Source: an uncultured Eubacteriales bacterium
Lineage (GTDB): Bacteria > Bacillota > Clostridia > Christensenellales > CAG-138
Assembly: GCA_900544965.1 (NCBI GenBank)
Contig: UQXE01000015.1
Coordinates: forward strand, 1 to 47,088
DNA length: 47,088 nt
Direction: 5' to 3'
A program made the translations under genes and the position numbers. The notes under the pieces were generated by a model. It was not told the origin of the DNA. It was given only the letters and a program-made list of their open reading frames with translations, and made no database searches. Every line of letters begins with the position of its first letter. The first letter of the stretch is position 1. This document shows, piece after piece, positions 17,952 through 26,418 of the stretch.

Positions 17952-18430
17952 TAGAAAAACCTCCTTTTCCTGTATGGATAAACTGTGATTATATAAACAG
18001 GCAAAAGCGGACGGTTGTTAGCACAACGCCACGGGAGTTTCACCCCTGCTCATTTAAGGCAGCCTTACCCAATGCTTGCGACGCTCTGAACGCTCGGACT
18101 ATGGCTATAAGGGAGTATCATTGTCCCGGCTGTATGTCGTCGCCCGCAAGCCGCTGCGCTTGCTCCCCGGCGCGGTGGTAATCGCTCGGCTATTCCCCTA
18201 TGGGGAATAGCGTCATGGCGCACCCGCCGTTTGGCTCGGTACAGTCGGAATGTGTCCGCTTGCCGTATATGCTGCGCCGCCGTTGTCTTGCGGGCTTTCT
18301 TTGTCAAGGTGCAAAAGGCATTATCGGCCTGCAAGAGCATACCGTTTCCGATTTGCTCTTGCAGAACGACAAATAGCCCATAACGGGAAGCGTGGAAAGG
18401 GGTACACGCTCCCCACATGGGCTTAAAAGA
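17952..18430. other. Structured non-coding stretch in the inner element
   Basis: No supported gene is present. The open frame on the minus strand lacks a ribosome binding site and domain motifs. A 10-bp stem GCTATTCCCC/GGGGAATAGC with loop TAT lies at 18189-18211, and smaller hairpins surround it. Elements of the Tn916 group also carry a non-coding stretch between their regulatory HTH gene and the integration genes. Confidence 0.45.
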
Positions 18431-18673
18431 TTATCCTACACGAAAGGCCAGAGTACGGGTAATCAAGCGCACTTGCAGCCGATTACGCATTTCCTCGTCA
18501 ACATAGGAATAGGAGTTTCCCGCGTCGTCTTTCAGCGTCCGAGTGCAAAGTTTGGCTATGTAACCCTCATAGTTCTTCAAGATGGCGCACATGGCTTCGG
18601 TGGCGCCGTTTGCCGCTGCGGAAATGACAGGGAACGGCAACAGATTTTCGGTTTTTCTAACGGTGTTCATCAT
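18431..18673 (-). CDS. Tn916 Orf8-like helix-turn-helix domain protein
   Basis: This 80-residue protein has the conserved ATEAMCAILKNYEGYIAKLCTRTL block and the tail YVDEEMRNRLQVRLITRTLAF, which is the HTH_16 family carried by Tn916-type elements beside the sigma factor. I start it at the first of two ATG codons, preceded by GGAGGG; its 5' end overlaps the sigma factor stop. Family members are regulatory accessories of element excision and transfer. The reading frame is intact. Confidence 0.8.
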   Translation of the reverse strand: MMNTVRKTENLLPFPVISAAANGATEAMCAILKNYEGYIAKLCTRTLKDDAGNSYSYVDEEMRNRLQVRLITRTLAFRVG

Positions 18674-19094
18674 CTGCTTTTCCCTCCAAATACTGTTTGA
18701 TTTTCGCAAGCGCGGTTTTCCTGTGCCGGAAAACCGTCGTGCGTACAACATTCAGCAATGCGCCAATTTCCGCGTCGCTCATGTCCAGAAAGTAGGACAA
18801 GAGGACAATGTTACGCTTCTTTTCGGGTAGGGCGTTAAGGGCTTCGGCCAGCAGTTCGTTTTTGACGGTCACATCAAAGCCGGACACTTGAAAACGGGTA
18901 TAATCGCTTTCGTACTCGTCCAATGTAAAAAGCTGGTGCAGTTCGCTTTCGCTCATTTCCGAAAAGGACACTTCGCGGGCTGCGCGTTTGGCAAGTTCGA
19001 TCTGATAGTTTTTCGCCTCGCCTTTCAGCGTTTTCTTTGCCAAAGCGTCATACTGATGTTGTATGGTTTTTTTATCGGAAGAAGATAGCTCCAT
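18657..19094 (-). CDS. Sigma-70-like regulator (Tn916 Orf7 type)
   Basis: This 145-residue protein carries a region-4-like helix-turn-helix at its C-terminal end: EALNALPEKKRNIVLLSYFLDMSDAEIGALLNVVRTTVFRHRKTALAKIKQYL. The N-terminal part is helical and charged. Such proteins activate transfer or excision genes in Tn916-like elements. The ATG at MELSSSDKK has AGGAGG eight bases upstream, a better start than the GTG three codons earlier. It is followed by, and overlaps, the Orf8-like gene. Confidence 0.85.
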   Translation of the reverse strand: MELSSSDKKTIQHQYDALAKKTLKGEAKNYQIELAKRAAREVSFSEMSESELHQLFTLDEYESDYTRFQVSGFDVTVKNELLAEALNALPEKKRNIVLLSYFLDMSDAEIGALLNVVRTTVFRHRKTALAKIKQYLEGKADDEHR

Positions 19095-19226
19095 AGAGTT
19101 CACCTCCTTCCCGCGTGGAGTAGAGGACGGGGGTTAAGGGCTTGTCCTCTCTGCCCCTTTCGCTCCTTATCCAAGTGGAAGCAGGCTGTTTGTTGCTCTT
19201 TTCTGAAAAGAATTGAACAGAACGCA

Positions 19227-19255
19227 AAAAAGCGCCCGGCTGCATAAAGCAACCG
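19227..19255 (-). terminator. GC-rich hairpin with U-tract between leader ORF and sigma factor
   Basis: GCGCCCGG and CCGGGCGC form an 8-bp stem, and the minus strand continues with TTTTTT. It lies between the short leader frame at 19363-19389 and the sigma factor gene, so it may be a plain terminator or an attenuator. Confidence 0.7.
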
Positions 19256-19362
19256 GGCGCAAGGGAAATATCAACAGTTATATAATGATGTGTGTGTTCA
19301 CCCTCATGGCCGGAATATCCCGACGGCGGGTAAAGGCTTTTTTTGAGAAATAGAATTGTCTG

Positions 19363-19389
19363 TTAGGGATAGTATTTATAACGCAGCAT
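19363..19389 (-). CDS. Possible 8-codon leader peptide
   Basis: ATG CTG CGT TAT AAA TAC TAT CCC TAA is preceded by AGGAGG seven to eight bases upstream, an unusually good site for so short a frame. It stands before a GC-rich hairpin with a U-tract and then the sigma factor gene. Tn916-type elements have a leader peptide and attenuator at the matching place, ahead of their resistance gene, but no resistance gene is present here. This is an inference from layout only. Confidence 0.4.
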   Translation of the reverse strand: MLRYKYYP

Positions 19390-19436
19390 GTGGCAACCTC
19401 CTCTTTGCCGCCATGCTGTTAAAGTCGTCGTATGGT

Positions 19437-19474
19437 AAAAGCGGCGGCTTTGATTTCTCAAAACCGCCGCTTTA
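19437..19474. terminator. Bidirectional terminator after the MerR regulator
   Basis: AAAGCGGCGG and CCGCCGCTTT form a 10-bp stem around an AT-rich loop, with A and T flanks on the two sides. It separates the MerR gene from the leader region downstream. Confidence 0.75.
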
Positions 19475-19589
19475 TCGTTAGGGCGTGAAAGTAGGTCTGC
19501 TACACGACGGTTTTTTTCTTTTGCCGTCGTGCGGCAGATTGTCGATTACTTATAACATGAATATACCGATGAAGAGACCCACCGTACCA

Positions 19590-20453
19590 TTATAGTTTTT
19601 TATTCTCCATTTCTTCGCGGAATACCTTATCGGCTTTTTCCAAAGCGGTATGATATTCACGATATGTGTTACTTAATCTCTGCATGGCAGGAATAAACAC
19701 ATCATTATATCCGCTTTCTTCACAAAGCGTTTTTAGTAACTCTTGTAGCCGGTATGCCGGAGATTGTTTGAATAATTTCGTCTTTTTCACCAAGTTGTAC
19801 ACGGACAAAGTTTTTTTGTTGTTGGAAATGTATTGTTCTGGATTTTGAATTGCTTTTTCTAAATTAGCTGTTATTTCTGCTAAAAAACGCTTATCGTAGT
19901 TTCTTGTCGCCTCGTCAATATATTCCTGCAAATCTTCCGGGATAACAAAATCCACGCGATCTAAATAATTGACAATGGTTTCAAACGCTTCTTGCTGTTC
20001 GTCAGTTGTAATAGGCTCATTTAGGTATGGGGCAAAGTGAAGCGCGATACATTTTCCGTAATATCCCGGAAAACTATCTAACATTTTTTGCAGAATGGTT
20101 TTTTTCTTTTCAAGTGTTTCCAGTTGCATACGCACATATTCCCAGTTACCGTCCTGCGCTAATTTTTGCGTTAGTTCTTGTCGTAGTTTCAAATCTTCAA
20201 TTTCAAGGTCTTTTAATTGAGATACACTATGCAGCGCAATTCCTCTATGATCATTCAATGTCTTTTGGATATCCATAACGGCCAACCCCAATTTGCGTAG
20301 AACAGAAATCTTCTTTAATTGTTCTACATCATCTTGAGAAAAATTGCGGTATCCATTTTCCATAATGTAAGGGCTTATTAGCCCTTGCTCTATATAGTAT
20401 TCAACCGCTTTTTTTGTCAGCCTACACTTTTTGCAAACTTCGTTTATGAGCAC
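19590..20453 (-). CDS. MerR-family transcriptional regulator
   Basis: This 287-residue regulator has an N-terminal MerR helix-turn-helix (EVCKKCRLTKKAVEYYIEQGLISP, then NGYRNFSQDDVEQLKKISVLRKLGL), a coiled-coil dimer helix, and an about 170-residue C-terminal effector part with no family I recognise. I take the GTG of VLINEV as start because GGAGGTGAT lies just upstream. It is longer than classical MerR proteins, resembling the large MerR-like regulators common in Clostridia elements. The ligand is unknown. A terminator follows it. Confidence 0.82.
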   Translation of the reverse strand: MLINEVCKKCRLTKKAVEYYIEQGLISPYIMENGYRNFSQDDVEQLKKISVLRKLGLAVMDIQKTLNDHRGIALHSVSQLKDLEIEDLKLRQELTQKLAQDGNWEYVRMQLETLEKKKTILQKMLDSFPGYYGKCIALHFAPYLNEPITTDEQQEAFETIVNYLDRVDFVIPEDLQEYIDEATRNYDKRFLAEITANLEKAIQNPEQYISNNKKTLSVYNLVKKTKLFKQSPAYRLQELLKTLCEESGYNDVFIPAMQRLSNTYREYHTALEKADKVFREEMENKKL

Positions 20454-20554
20454 GATTATCACCTCCACATATAGGATAAGCTAACACCCAAGGGAACAGT
20501 CAATAGGTTTTGCAAACTTTTTTCTGAATGTGATGAGACATAACTTCATCACAT

Positions 20555-21142
20555 TCAATGTGAGAAAATCAACACCAACAAGACGCTAACAATCAGCGTT
20601 ATTAGTCCGCAGCTTAATGCAAGTATAAAACTTTGATAAGGACGCTTGCCTTTTTCCTGCTGTTTCTCAATTTCATCTAACCGCTTGCCTTCCATAAAAG
20701 CCACAATTTCTTTGTAGGTATGAATATTGTTATCTTTTTTTACTTTCTCTGTCTTGTATGCAAAGAAAAGTGAGGCTCCAAACAAAAGCCCACATGGTAT
20801 AAAGGCATATATACCTATCCATAACAGCAAAGGTATGGTGGATAAAACCGTCGCTACTAAAAGGACTACAAAGACCCTGCCGTATCGGTCAAGTTTCTTC
20901 ATCTCGGTTTCTCTAATTTCTTCTTTCATAATTTCAAAATCCCCTTTAATTAGTTGGTCAAGAGATATGTTGAATAGTGAACTAAGCAGTAACAAACTAT
21001 GAATATCGGGGTAATTTTTCCCCGTTTCCCAATTCGAAATTGTCTGTCTGCTCACATAGACTTTTTCTGCCAATTCTTCCTGTGAAAGTTTCATATCATT
21101 TCTGTATTTCTTAATTTGTGTACCGACTTCCAATATTTTCAT
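20555..21142 (-). CDS. XRE-family regulator with C-terminal membrane segments
   Basis: The N-terminal helix-turn-helix (LEVGTQIKKYRNDMKLSQEELAEKVYVSRQTISNWETGKNYPD) is of the Cro/CI type. Residues about 87-130 form two hydrophobic helices, and a last helix (FILALSCGLITLIVSVLLVLIF) ends the protein. Such HTH-membrane proteins are common in Firmicutes as sensors near transporters or immunity genes. I start at MKILEV, with an A/G-rich ribosome binding region just upstream; the frame is open 42 codons further but without a better start signal. The ligand and targets are unknown. Confidence 0.8.
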   Translation of the reverse strand: MKILEVGTQIKKYRNDMKLSQEELAEKVYVSRQTISNWETGKNYPDIHSLLLLSSLFNISLDQLIKGDFEIMKEEIRETEMKKLDRYGRVFVVLLVATVLSTIPLLLWIGIYAFIPCGLLFGASLFFAYKTEKVKKDNNIHTYKEIVAFMEGKRLDEIEKQQEKGKRPYQSFILALSCGLITLIVSVLLVLIFSH

Positions 21143-21352
21143 CTCCTTTTCCTCTTGGTGTAATATTGTATTCTCGACCTCACGAACAGTATAGCTCTCA
21201 ACAAGTCTTAAAATCCACCAAAAGCCTTTTACATAGACCAACTTTGCTATGTCAAAAGCTTTTGACATAGCTTAATTCCCAAATAGGGGAACACAAATCT
21301 AATTCTCTCTTTGATAAATTACCCTCTCAGGGGAACAGCCAATAGATTCCTT

Positions 21353-21523
21353 TCAAACTTTTTTTCGCCGCCCGTCGGCGGGCTTTTCCGCGTCTATGGG
21401 AATGAGCCACATATAACCGATTTTTGAAACGCCGGGTATGCGGTTTCCCTCACATAATTTTTGCACTCGTCTTTCAGATATGCCCCACTTTTTCGCCGCT
21501 TCCGGGCATGACATATATTCCAT
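21353..21523 (-). CDS. Excisionase-like helix-turn-helix protein
   Basis: This 56-residue protein reads SCPEAAKKWGISERRVQKLC followed by RIPGVSKIGYMWLIP, the winged-helix pattern of DNA-binding excisionase/MerR-like small proteins in which a recognition helix is followed by a hairpin ending in W.IP. It is too short for a 60-codon cut-off but has an AAAGGACGG site before its ATG. In an integrative element this is the expected directionality factor, though it lies about 4 kb from the recombinase. The frame is intact. Confidence 0.7.
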   Translation of the reverse strand: MEYMSCPEAAKKWGISERRVQKLCEGNRIPGVSKIGYMWLIPIDAEKPADGRRKKV

Positions 21524-21699
21524 AGTCTAACCGTCCTTTCGCTTCCTTTTAATGATTACGCTTAAATTATATACGGACAGCCGAATAAAAACAATGGACA
21601 GACTGTGAATAATATGCTTTATTTCAGTCAATACTATGATGTGTATACTCATATCCTGTGCGAAAGGTGAAGTGTAAAATGTAGTAGGGTGAATTGATT

Positions 21700-22053
21700 A
21701 TGAAAAGAGAAGTCGTAAAATACGATTTTAAGGCTTTCGGGCAAGCCATAAAAGAAGCAAGAAAAGCAAAGGGCTTTTCGCGGAATAAATTAGCGGACAC
21801 GCTGAACATTGCGCCGCGCTATATCGCGTCGATTGAGAACAGCGGCCAGCACCCAAGCCTGCAAATCTTTTATGAACTTGTCACCCTTTTGGATATTTCG
21901 GTCGATCAATTTTTCTTTCCGCAAAGGGAAACGGATAAATCCACACAACGGCGACAGCTTGACAGTATGCTTGACGATATGAGCAGCCGGGATTTAACGA
22001 TTATCACCGCAACCGCAAAGGGAATATACGAAGCCAAAGAAGCAGAGGATTAA
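21700..22053 (+). CDS. XRE-family transcriptional regulator
   Basis: This 117-residue protein has a Cro/CI helix-turn-helix: FGQAIKEARKAKGFSRNKLADTLNIAPRYIASIENSGQHPSLQIFYELVTLLDISVDQFF. The C-terminal tail (RRQLDSMLDDMSSRDLTIITATAKGI) matches regulators adjoining MobC and relaxase genes in Clostridia mobilizable elements. The start is ATG behind a GGTGA site. It reads away from the excisionase-like gene and has a clear terminator. It probably represses element genes, by inference. Confidence 0.85.
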   Translation: MKREVVKYDFKAFGQAIKEARKAKGFSRNKLADTLNIAPRYIASIENSGQHPSLQIFYELVTLLDISVDQFFFPQRETDKSTQRRQLDSMLDDMSSRDLTIITATAKGIYEAKEAED

Positions 22054-22086
22054 AGCCCTCTGCTTTTTGCTATATGGGAATGGAGC

Positions 22087-22116
22087 ATTGCAGCCGTTGT
22101 GCTGCAATCTTTTTTT
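22087..22116 (+). terminator. Terminator after the XRE regulator
   Basis: The 8-bp stem ATTGCAGC/GCTGCAAT with a 6-base loop is followed by C and seven T. Confidence 0.85.
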
Positions 22117-22186
22117 GCGCCAAAATCAAAGGAATACGCAACAAATAACGCCTTTCAAACGGGATAGGGAGTAGATAGCAAGCACA

Positions 22187-22266
22187 GCAAACGAGTACCC
22201 GTTTGCGATTTTTGGATTTAGGCAACCCTGCCCTAAATCTCAAAATGCTTGTTGGGAGTTTCCCAA
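22187..22266. other. Candidate origin of transfer (oriT)
   Basis: Three inverted repeats stand in a row directly before mobC: GCAAACG/CGTTTGC (22187-22206), GATTTAGG/CCTAAATC (22215-22239) and TTGGGA/TCCCAA (22252-22266). Relaxase origins usually lie just upstream of mobC and consist of hairpins next to the nick site. The nick position cannot be assigned from sequence alone. Confidence 0.5.
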
Positions 22267-22293
22267 ACCCTTATACAGAAAGGCGGCGCGAAA

Positions 22294-22623
22294 ATGGAAA
22301 ACCGAAAGAGAAACATACAGATGAAGTTTTATGTTACGGAAGAAGAAAAGCGGCTGATCGACGAGAAGATGAAGCAGCTACCCATAAAGCAGTACCGGGC
22401 ATACTTCCGTAAAATGGCGATAGACGGATATATCCTTGTGGTTGATCGGAGCGACACCAAAGCATATATCCGCGAATTACAGGCAATCAGCCGCAATGTC
22501 AATCAGATCGCAAAACGCTTAAACGCAGCGGGGACGGTTTACAAACAGGACATAGAAGATATTAAAGAGGCGGTGAATGAGATATGGCGGTTACAAAGAC
22601 GCACCCTATTAAATCAACCTTAA
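22294..22623 (+). CDS. mobC: MobC-like relaxosome accessory protein
   Basis: This 109-residue protein begins with an Arg/Lys-rich ribbon-helix-helix-like part (KRNIQMKFYVTEEEKRLIDEKMKQLP), followed by YFRKMAIDGYILVVD and the MobC signature LQAISRNVNQIAKRLNAAGTVYKQDIEDIKEAV. MobC helps the relaxase open DNA at oriT. AAAGGCGG stands before the ATG. The gene overlaps the relaxase start by 40 bp, the usual arrangement. Confidence 0.88.
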   Translation: MENRKRNIQMKFYVTEEEKRLIDEKMKQLPIKQYRAYFRKMAIDGYILVVDRSDTKAYIRELQAISRNVNQIAKRLNAAGTVYKQDIEDIKEAVNEIWRLQRRTLLNQP

Positions 22624-23904
22624 AGGCCGCGATAGACTATATCTTAAATCCCGAAAAGACAGACGGGAAATTGCTTGCGTCCTCTTTCGGCTGCGGGATT
22701 GAAACCGCCGATATTGAGTTTACATGGACGCGGGAAGCGGAGGGAGAGCGCGGGACGCATTTAGGGCGACATTTGATACAGTCTTTCGCGGTGGGCGAAA
22801 TCACGCCGGAAGAAGCCCACAAAATCGGTCTTGAACTTGCCAAAGAGATTTTAGGCGGCAAGTATGAGTTTGTCTTGACGACGCACATAGACAAAAATCA
22901 TCTGCATAATCATCTGATTTTCAACGCGGTCAGCTTTGTCGATTACAAAAAGTACCACTCCAATAAACAAAGCTATCACTATATCCTGCGCACCAGCGAC
23001 AGGATATGTAAAGAGCATGGGCTATCCATCGTCGTCCCCGGCAAGGACAAGGGAAAAAGCTATGCCGAATATACCCCCGGAAAGCAGGGCGTAAGCTACA
23101 AAATGAAACTCAAACTTGCCATTGATACCCTCATTCCGCAAGCGCCGGATTTTGAAGAACTGATAAAGCGGCTGCAAGAAATGGGCTATGAAGTCAAGCC
23201 GTGGAAATACATATCGTGCCGCGCACCGGGATAGGAGCGGTTTACAAGGCTTAAAAACACTCGGCGCGTCCTATACGGAAGAAGCGATAAAAGAGCGCAT
23301 ACAGGGCGTGTATGTCGCCAAGTCAAAGCCGCTGCGGGACGATAAAAAAATCCGTCTCGTTGTGGATATTGAAAACAGTATCAAGGCCGGACAGTCGGCG
23401 GGATATGAACGGTGGGCGAAGCTGCACAATCTCAAACAGGCCGCAAAAACAATGAACTTCCTAACCGAAAACAAGATAGAGTATTACAGCGATCTTGAAA
23501 GTAAGATAGCGGATAGTATGACCGCCCACGACGCGGCGGCAGTTAAGGAAGTAGAGCAGCGTATGTCGGATTTATCGCTTCTTATCAAGCATACCACCAC
23601 ATACAGACAGTTAAAGCCGATTTACAAGTAATGCAAGAAGTCGCCGGACAAGAAAAAGTATCTGCGGGGGCAGGAAAGCGAAATTATCCTGTTTGAAGCT
23701 TCAGCAAAGGCATTAAAAGAAATGCAGATAAATAAGCTGCCCGATCTCGCCGCGCTGCGCAAGGAATACAGCAGCTTAACCGACAGGAAAAGTAAATTGT
23801 ATGAAGATTATCGGCAAGTAAAAAAGCAAATGCAGGAATACGGCGTTGTCAAAAAGAATGCAGACAGTATTCTTTACCCGTCACAAAGCAAGGCGCAGGA
23901 ATAG
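22584..23904 (+). pseudogene. Relaxase/mobilization nuclease, interrupted
   Basis: The N-terminal 200 residues are an intact MobA/VirD2-type relaxase domain: MAVTKTHPIKSTLKAAIDYI, then HLIQSF and the metal-binding histidine motif HIDKNHLHNHLIFNAV. The frame then breaks: a TAG at 23232-23234, a one-base slip in an A run near 23250, and a TAA at 23629-23631. Reading through these, the protein would continue with TLGASYTEEAIKERI, a coiled-coil region and a final SILYPSQSKAQE, about 440 residues in all. It would nick oriT and lead DNA transfer. A truncated 216-residue product may still be made. Confidence 0.85.
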
Positions 23905-23921
23905 GAACGATAAGAGAAAAC

Positions 23922-23975
23922 TCATTTTCTAACTTTATTTAATTTCTCGCGGGTTTTCTCTTTTGGTTTTGTCAT
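23922..23975 (-). CDS. Possible 17-residue peptide
   Basis: MTKPKEKTREKLNKVRK follows an AAAGGAG site nine bases before its ATG. It may be the cut-down beginning of a longer basic protein of conjugative elements; no function can be given. Confidence 0.25.
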   Translation of the reverse strand: MTKPKEKTREKLNKVRK

Positions 23976-24065
23976 GGTTGGTCGCTCCTTTCTATCTATC
24001 GGCATAGAAAAAGGACAGTCGATTTTCACGGCTGCCCTTTTGGGTAAGTATATAATTGTGAAAGG

Positions 24066-24743
24066 TTAGTTTTCTTCAAACTTTTGAATATCTCCGTAAT
24101 CTTTAAGCTTACTATTTTCAAAAGCCTGTTGAAAATTATCATTATCCGAAAATAACACATTTCCGCTGGAAGTCAATGGCAACATACAACTATCAGCTTT
24201 AAGTGTTTCTGCTGGATTGTCTATTAAAACTATCAGCGGTTTTTTTGCCTCTATCGGTTCTGCTGCTCCAAGAGTTACATTTACGGGAAATGCAAGCAGA
24301 CCGCTGCCTTCATATTCATATAACCCTGTTCCTTCTGGCAATACATTTCCGTCATTTGTTAATATCGGCATTTGACTGTCTAAAAATGCTTGCATATCTT
24401 TTGACAGATTACTATACTCTATAGGTTTTAATTTTCCAGAATTACCAAAACGTTCAATCCATTGAGGATTTGTAAGCACTAAATGGTCATAATCCCCCAG
24501 TTCAGTAGAAAGTTCAATAGCACTATCTATTACAAAGGAGAGAAGCACATTGTCCTCTTGATCAGATAACAGTTTGCTTCCGGCAGCTATCAGTTCTTCA
24601 TCTTCACATACCGTATCTATGTCAGTATATGATATAAAATTGATTCCTGTCATGTCATATTCGGAAAGTTTATTTGCATTTCTGCACCCGGTCAAACCCA
24701 GCATAAGTACTAATGCAAATATGATTATAATTTTATGTTTCAT
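24066..24743 (-). CDS. Lipoprotein of unknown function
   Basis: This 225-residue protein opens with a lipoprotein signal peptide (MKHKIIIIFALVLMLGLTGC), with the lipobox LTGC. The rest is acidic, strand-helix mixed, with the segment DYDHLVLTNPQWIERFG and a second GTGLYEYEGSGLLAFPVNV; I recognise no family. A TGGAG site precedes the ATG. It lies in the cargo part of the inner element and is one of the few intact genes there. It would sit on the outer face of the membrane. Surface display, exclusion or immunity are possible roles but unproven. Confidence 0.7.
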   Translation of the reverse strand: MKHKIIIIFALVLMLGLTGCRNANKLSEYDMTGINFISYTDIDTVCEDEELIAAGSKLLSDQEDNVLLSFVIDSAIELSTELGDYDHLVLTNPQWIERFGNSGKLKPIEYSNLSKDMQAFLDSQMPILTNDGNVLPEGTGLYEYEGSGLLAFPVNVTLGAAEPIEAKKPLIVLIDNPAETLKADSCMLPLTSSGNVLFSDNDNFQQAFENSKLKDYGDIQKFEEN

Positions 24744-24813
24744 AAATACTCCATTTTCTATTCATTACTCGGTTACTCGAAAAGTATATCACAAGATTAT
24801 GAACAAATCTATA

Positions 24814-24901
24814 TTATTTTAGCCTGGCGGCGACGTTGTTCTCTCTGGCATATCGCCGCGCAGCTTCCCGGCGTTCTTCGTTGTATGGGAATGACGGGAT
24901 G
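24814..24901 (-). pseudogene. Short C-terminal fragment of an unknown element protein
   Basis: The frame ends FPYNEERREAARRYARENNV then AARLK and stop. The composition looks protein-like, but the frame is broken upstream and no start is visible. It is probably a left-over from a deletion upstream of the lipoprotein gene. The surrounding 24750-25040 holds nothing else I can support. Confidence 0.25.
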
Positions 24902-25040
24902 TAAGTGGAATGTTAGGGGCTGAAAAAGCCCGCATTTCTGCGGCTTCCAGCGCATGAAAACGGCATAGGCGATAAAGAATATTCAAACCTCAAAAAACGG
25001 CTTTCTAAATGTCCACGCAAGGGGGATATTGAATTGAAAT

Positions 25041-26018
25041 ATGACGGGTATTATACGGAAATGGTCTTTTACTCAACTTGATAGGACAGTTAGCGCCTTT
25101 TATAAAAGCAGAAAAAAATATTTATTAAATATTGATGATTTTCTAAAGGCTTTTATAGGTGGCCGATTAAGCCATAGAGAAGAAGAACGCATTTTCAATC
25201 TACTTTATAAAAAGAAAGATATTGGTAGTTTGAAATATTTTGAAGCGTTTAGAAGTGCTTTTTCTCAATACTACAAAGCCCATAATGCAAGTATTGAATA
25301 TTGGTTAGGAGTAGATCTATTTAAGGAGAATATTTGTGGTTATGATTATCCTTTAATAAAAAGTATCTTTCCAAGCGTTTATAATGTTTGGCACGAATTG
25401 GTGATGGACTACTTTGATTTTGTCAAGGTTTCTAATCTCATAAATAGCTTTAATCATTCAGTTGCCGCTGTATTATCTGAAAAGGCAACTATATACACTA
25501 CAAACTTTGACAGATTAACCGAAAGTTAAAATCCTAATCATTTACATGGTACTTTTGTTGAAAACATCAAGAGATTTGATGAATTGATTTTCTCTTGGAT
25601 TGATTATAAGACATTTTACTACAAGTGCCTATGGGGTTGGAATGGCGTTGGGAAACTGAATTATATTAAGAAAAACACCAAGACATGAGAGTTTTTTTAA
25701 TTTTGATTTTTCTTTAGTCCCGATATTGCTATTAGTAATCTGCTGATATATGGCGTTGGGTTTCAAACCTCCGGGTATATGAATGAGTTGTCTAATGCTA
25801 TGCCTAAATACAAACTACCTACCTTTGGTGGAATAATAGACGAACATATTTTAATAAGGCTCAATGGTCTACAAACGCAAGGGCAATTAGAGAATATAAC
25901 CTTTTCATACTATTCTGATTGTGATTTATTGCATTATCAGCAACTTTCTGATTGTTTCGGTTTGAAAAATGTTAGTTATATCAAATCAACATCTTTTGAC
26001 TTTTTTATATCACGATAA
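25041..26018 (+). pseudogene. Decayed SIR2-like / AbiH-type defence gene
   Basis: Read through its lesions this frame gives a protein of about 320 residues. IYTTNFDRLTE and HLHGTF are the paired motifs of SIR2-like and AbiH (abortive phage infection) proteins, and LLIYGVGFQTSGYMNE further on fits the nucleotide-fold part. The first stop is a TAA (25527-25529) just before HLHG, followed by a TGA/frameshift zone near 25680-25700 and a second frame ending at 26018. The segment is strikingly AT-rich compared with its neighbours, suggesting separate acquisition. The upstream ribosome binding site is weak. An exact family cannot be settled by eye; SIR2-like is the safer label. Confidence 0.55.
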
Positions 26019-26023
26019 AAAGT

Positions 26024-26067
26024 AGCAAGGGGCGCAGCGACCATTCTCGGTCGCTGCGCCCCTTGCT
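26024..26067. terminator. 19-bp perfect GC-rich hairpin
   Basis: AGCAAGGGGCGCAGCGACC pairs perfectly with its complement around the loop ATTCTC. It lies 6 bp past the end of the decayed defence gene and just before the minus-strand PcfB-like fragment, so it may stop transcription from both sides. It is stronger than a normal terminator and the U-tract is broken. Confidence 0.6.
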
Positions 26068-26125
26068 TTGTTATGGGTTTATTTGTCTGTAAGATGAAAC
26101 TGCTCATCGGAAAACTCGTTGCCCG

Positions 26126-26386
26126 TCATGGCCTACATATACCGTATTTTTTGGCCGTACTCTCAAAGCCTTTGATATTGTCCTTTGTAATCTCGATATT
26201 GGAAACGACCGCGTTCTGCTGCGCAAGCTGCCGCAAGGTTTGTTTCCCATGCGGGGTACGACCTTTTTGATATTGCTTCAAAAACTGCCGGATAGCTTTT
26301 TGTAATGCCTGTTCGGTCAGTTTCACCGTTCCTTTTCCCACTTTGACGGATAGGGCAACAACCTTTTGGGTGATTTCCTCTTGTAA
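26126..26386 (-). pseudogene. PcfB-like (DUF3801) protein, truncated
   Basis: The frame reads EEITQKVVALSVKVGKGTVKL, then GRTPHGKQTLRQLAQQNAVVSNIEITKDNIKGFE, the conserved core of PcfB-like proteins of conjugative elements. It lacks a usable start: a TGA stands four codons before LQEEIT, and no ATG/GTG/TTG with a ribosome binding site lies in frame. It ends early after KYGICRP. In intact elements the PcfC coupling protein gene follows, but here it is missing. Confidence 0.6.
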
Positions 26387-26418
26387 GCTATATCAACTCC
26401 TTTCCCCGCATAGCGCGG

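Noticed and set aside
18065..18418. 117-codon minus-strand open frame in the inner element
   Set aside because: Arg/Ala-rich composition without motifs and no ribosome binding site; the region is full of hairpins and looks non-coding.
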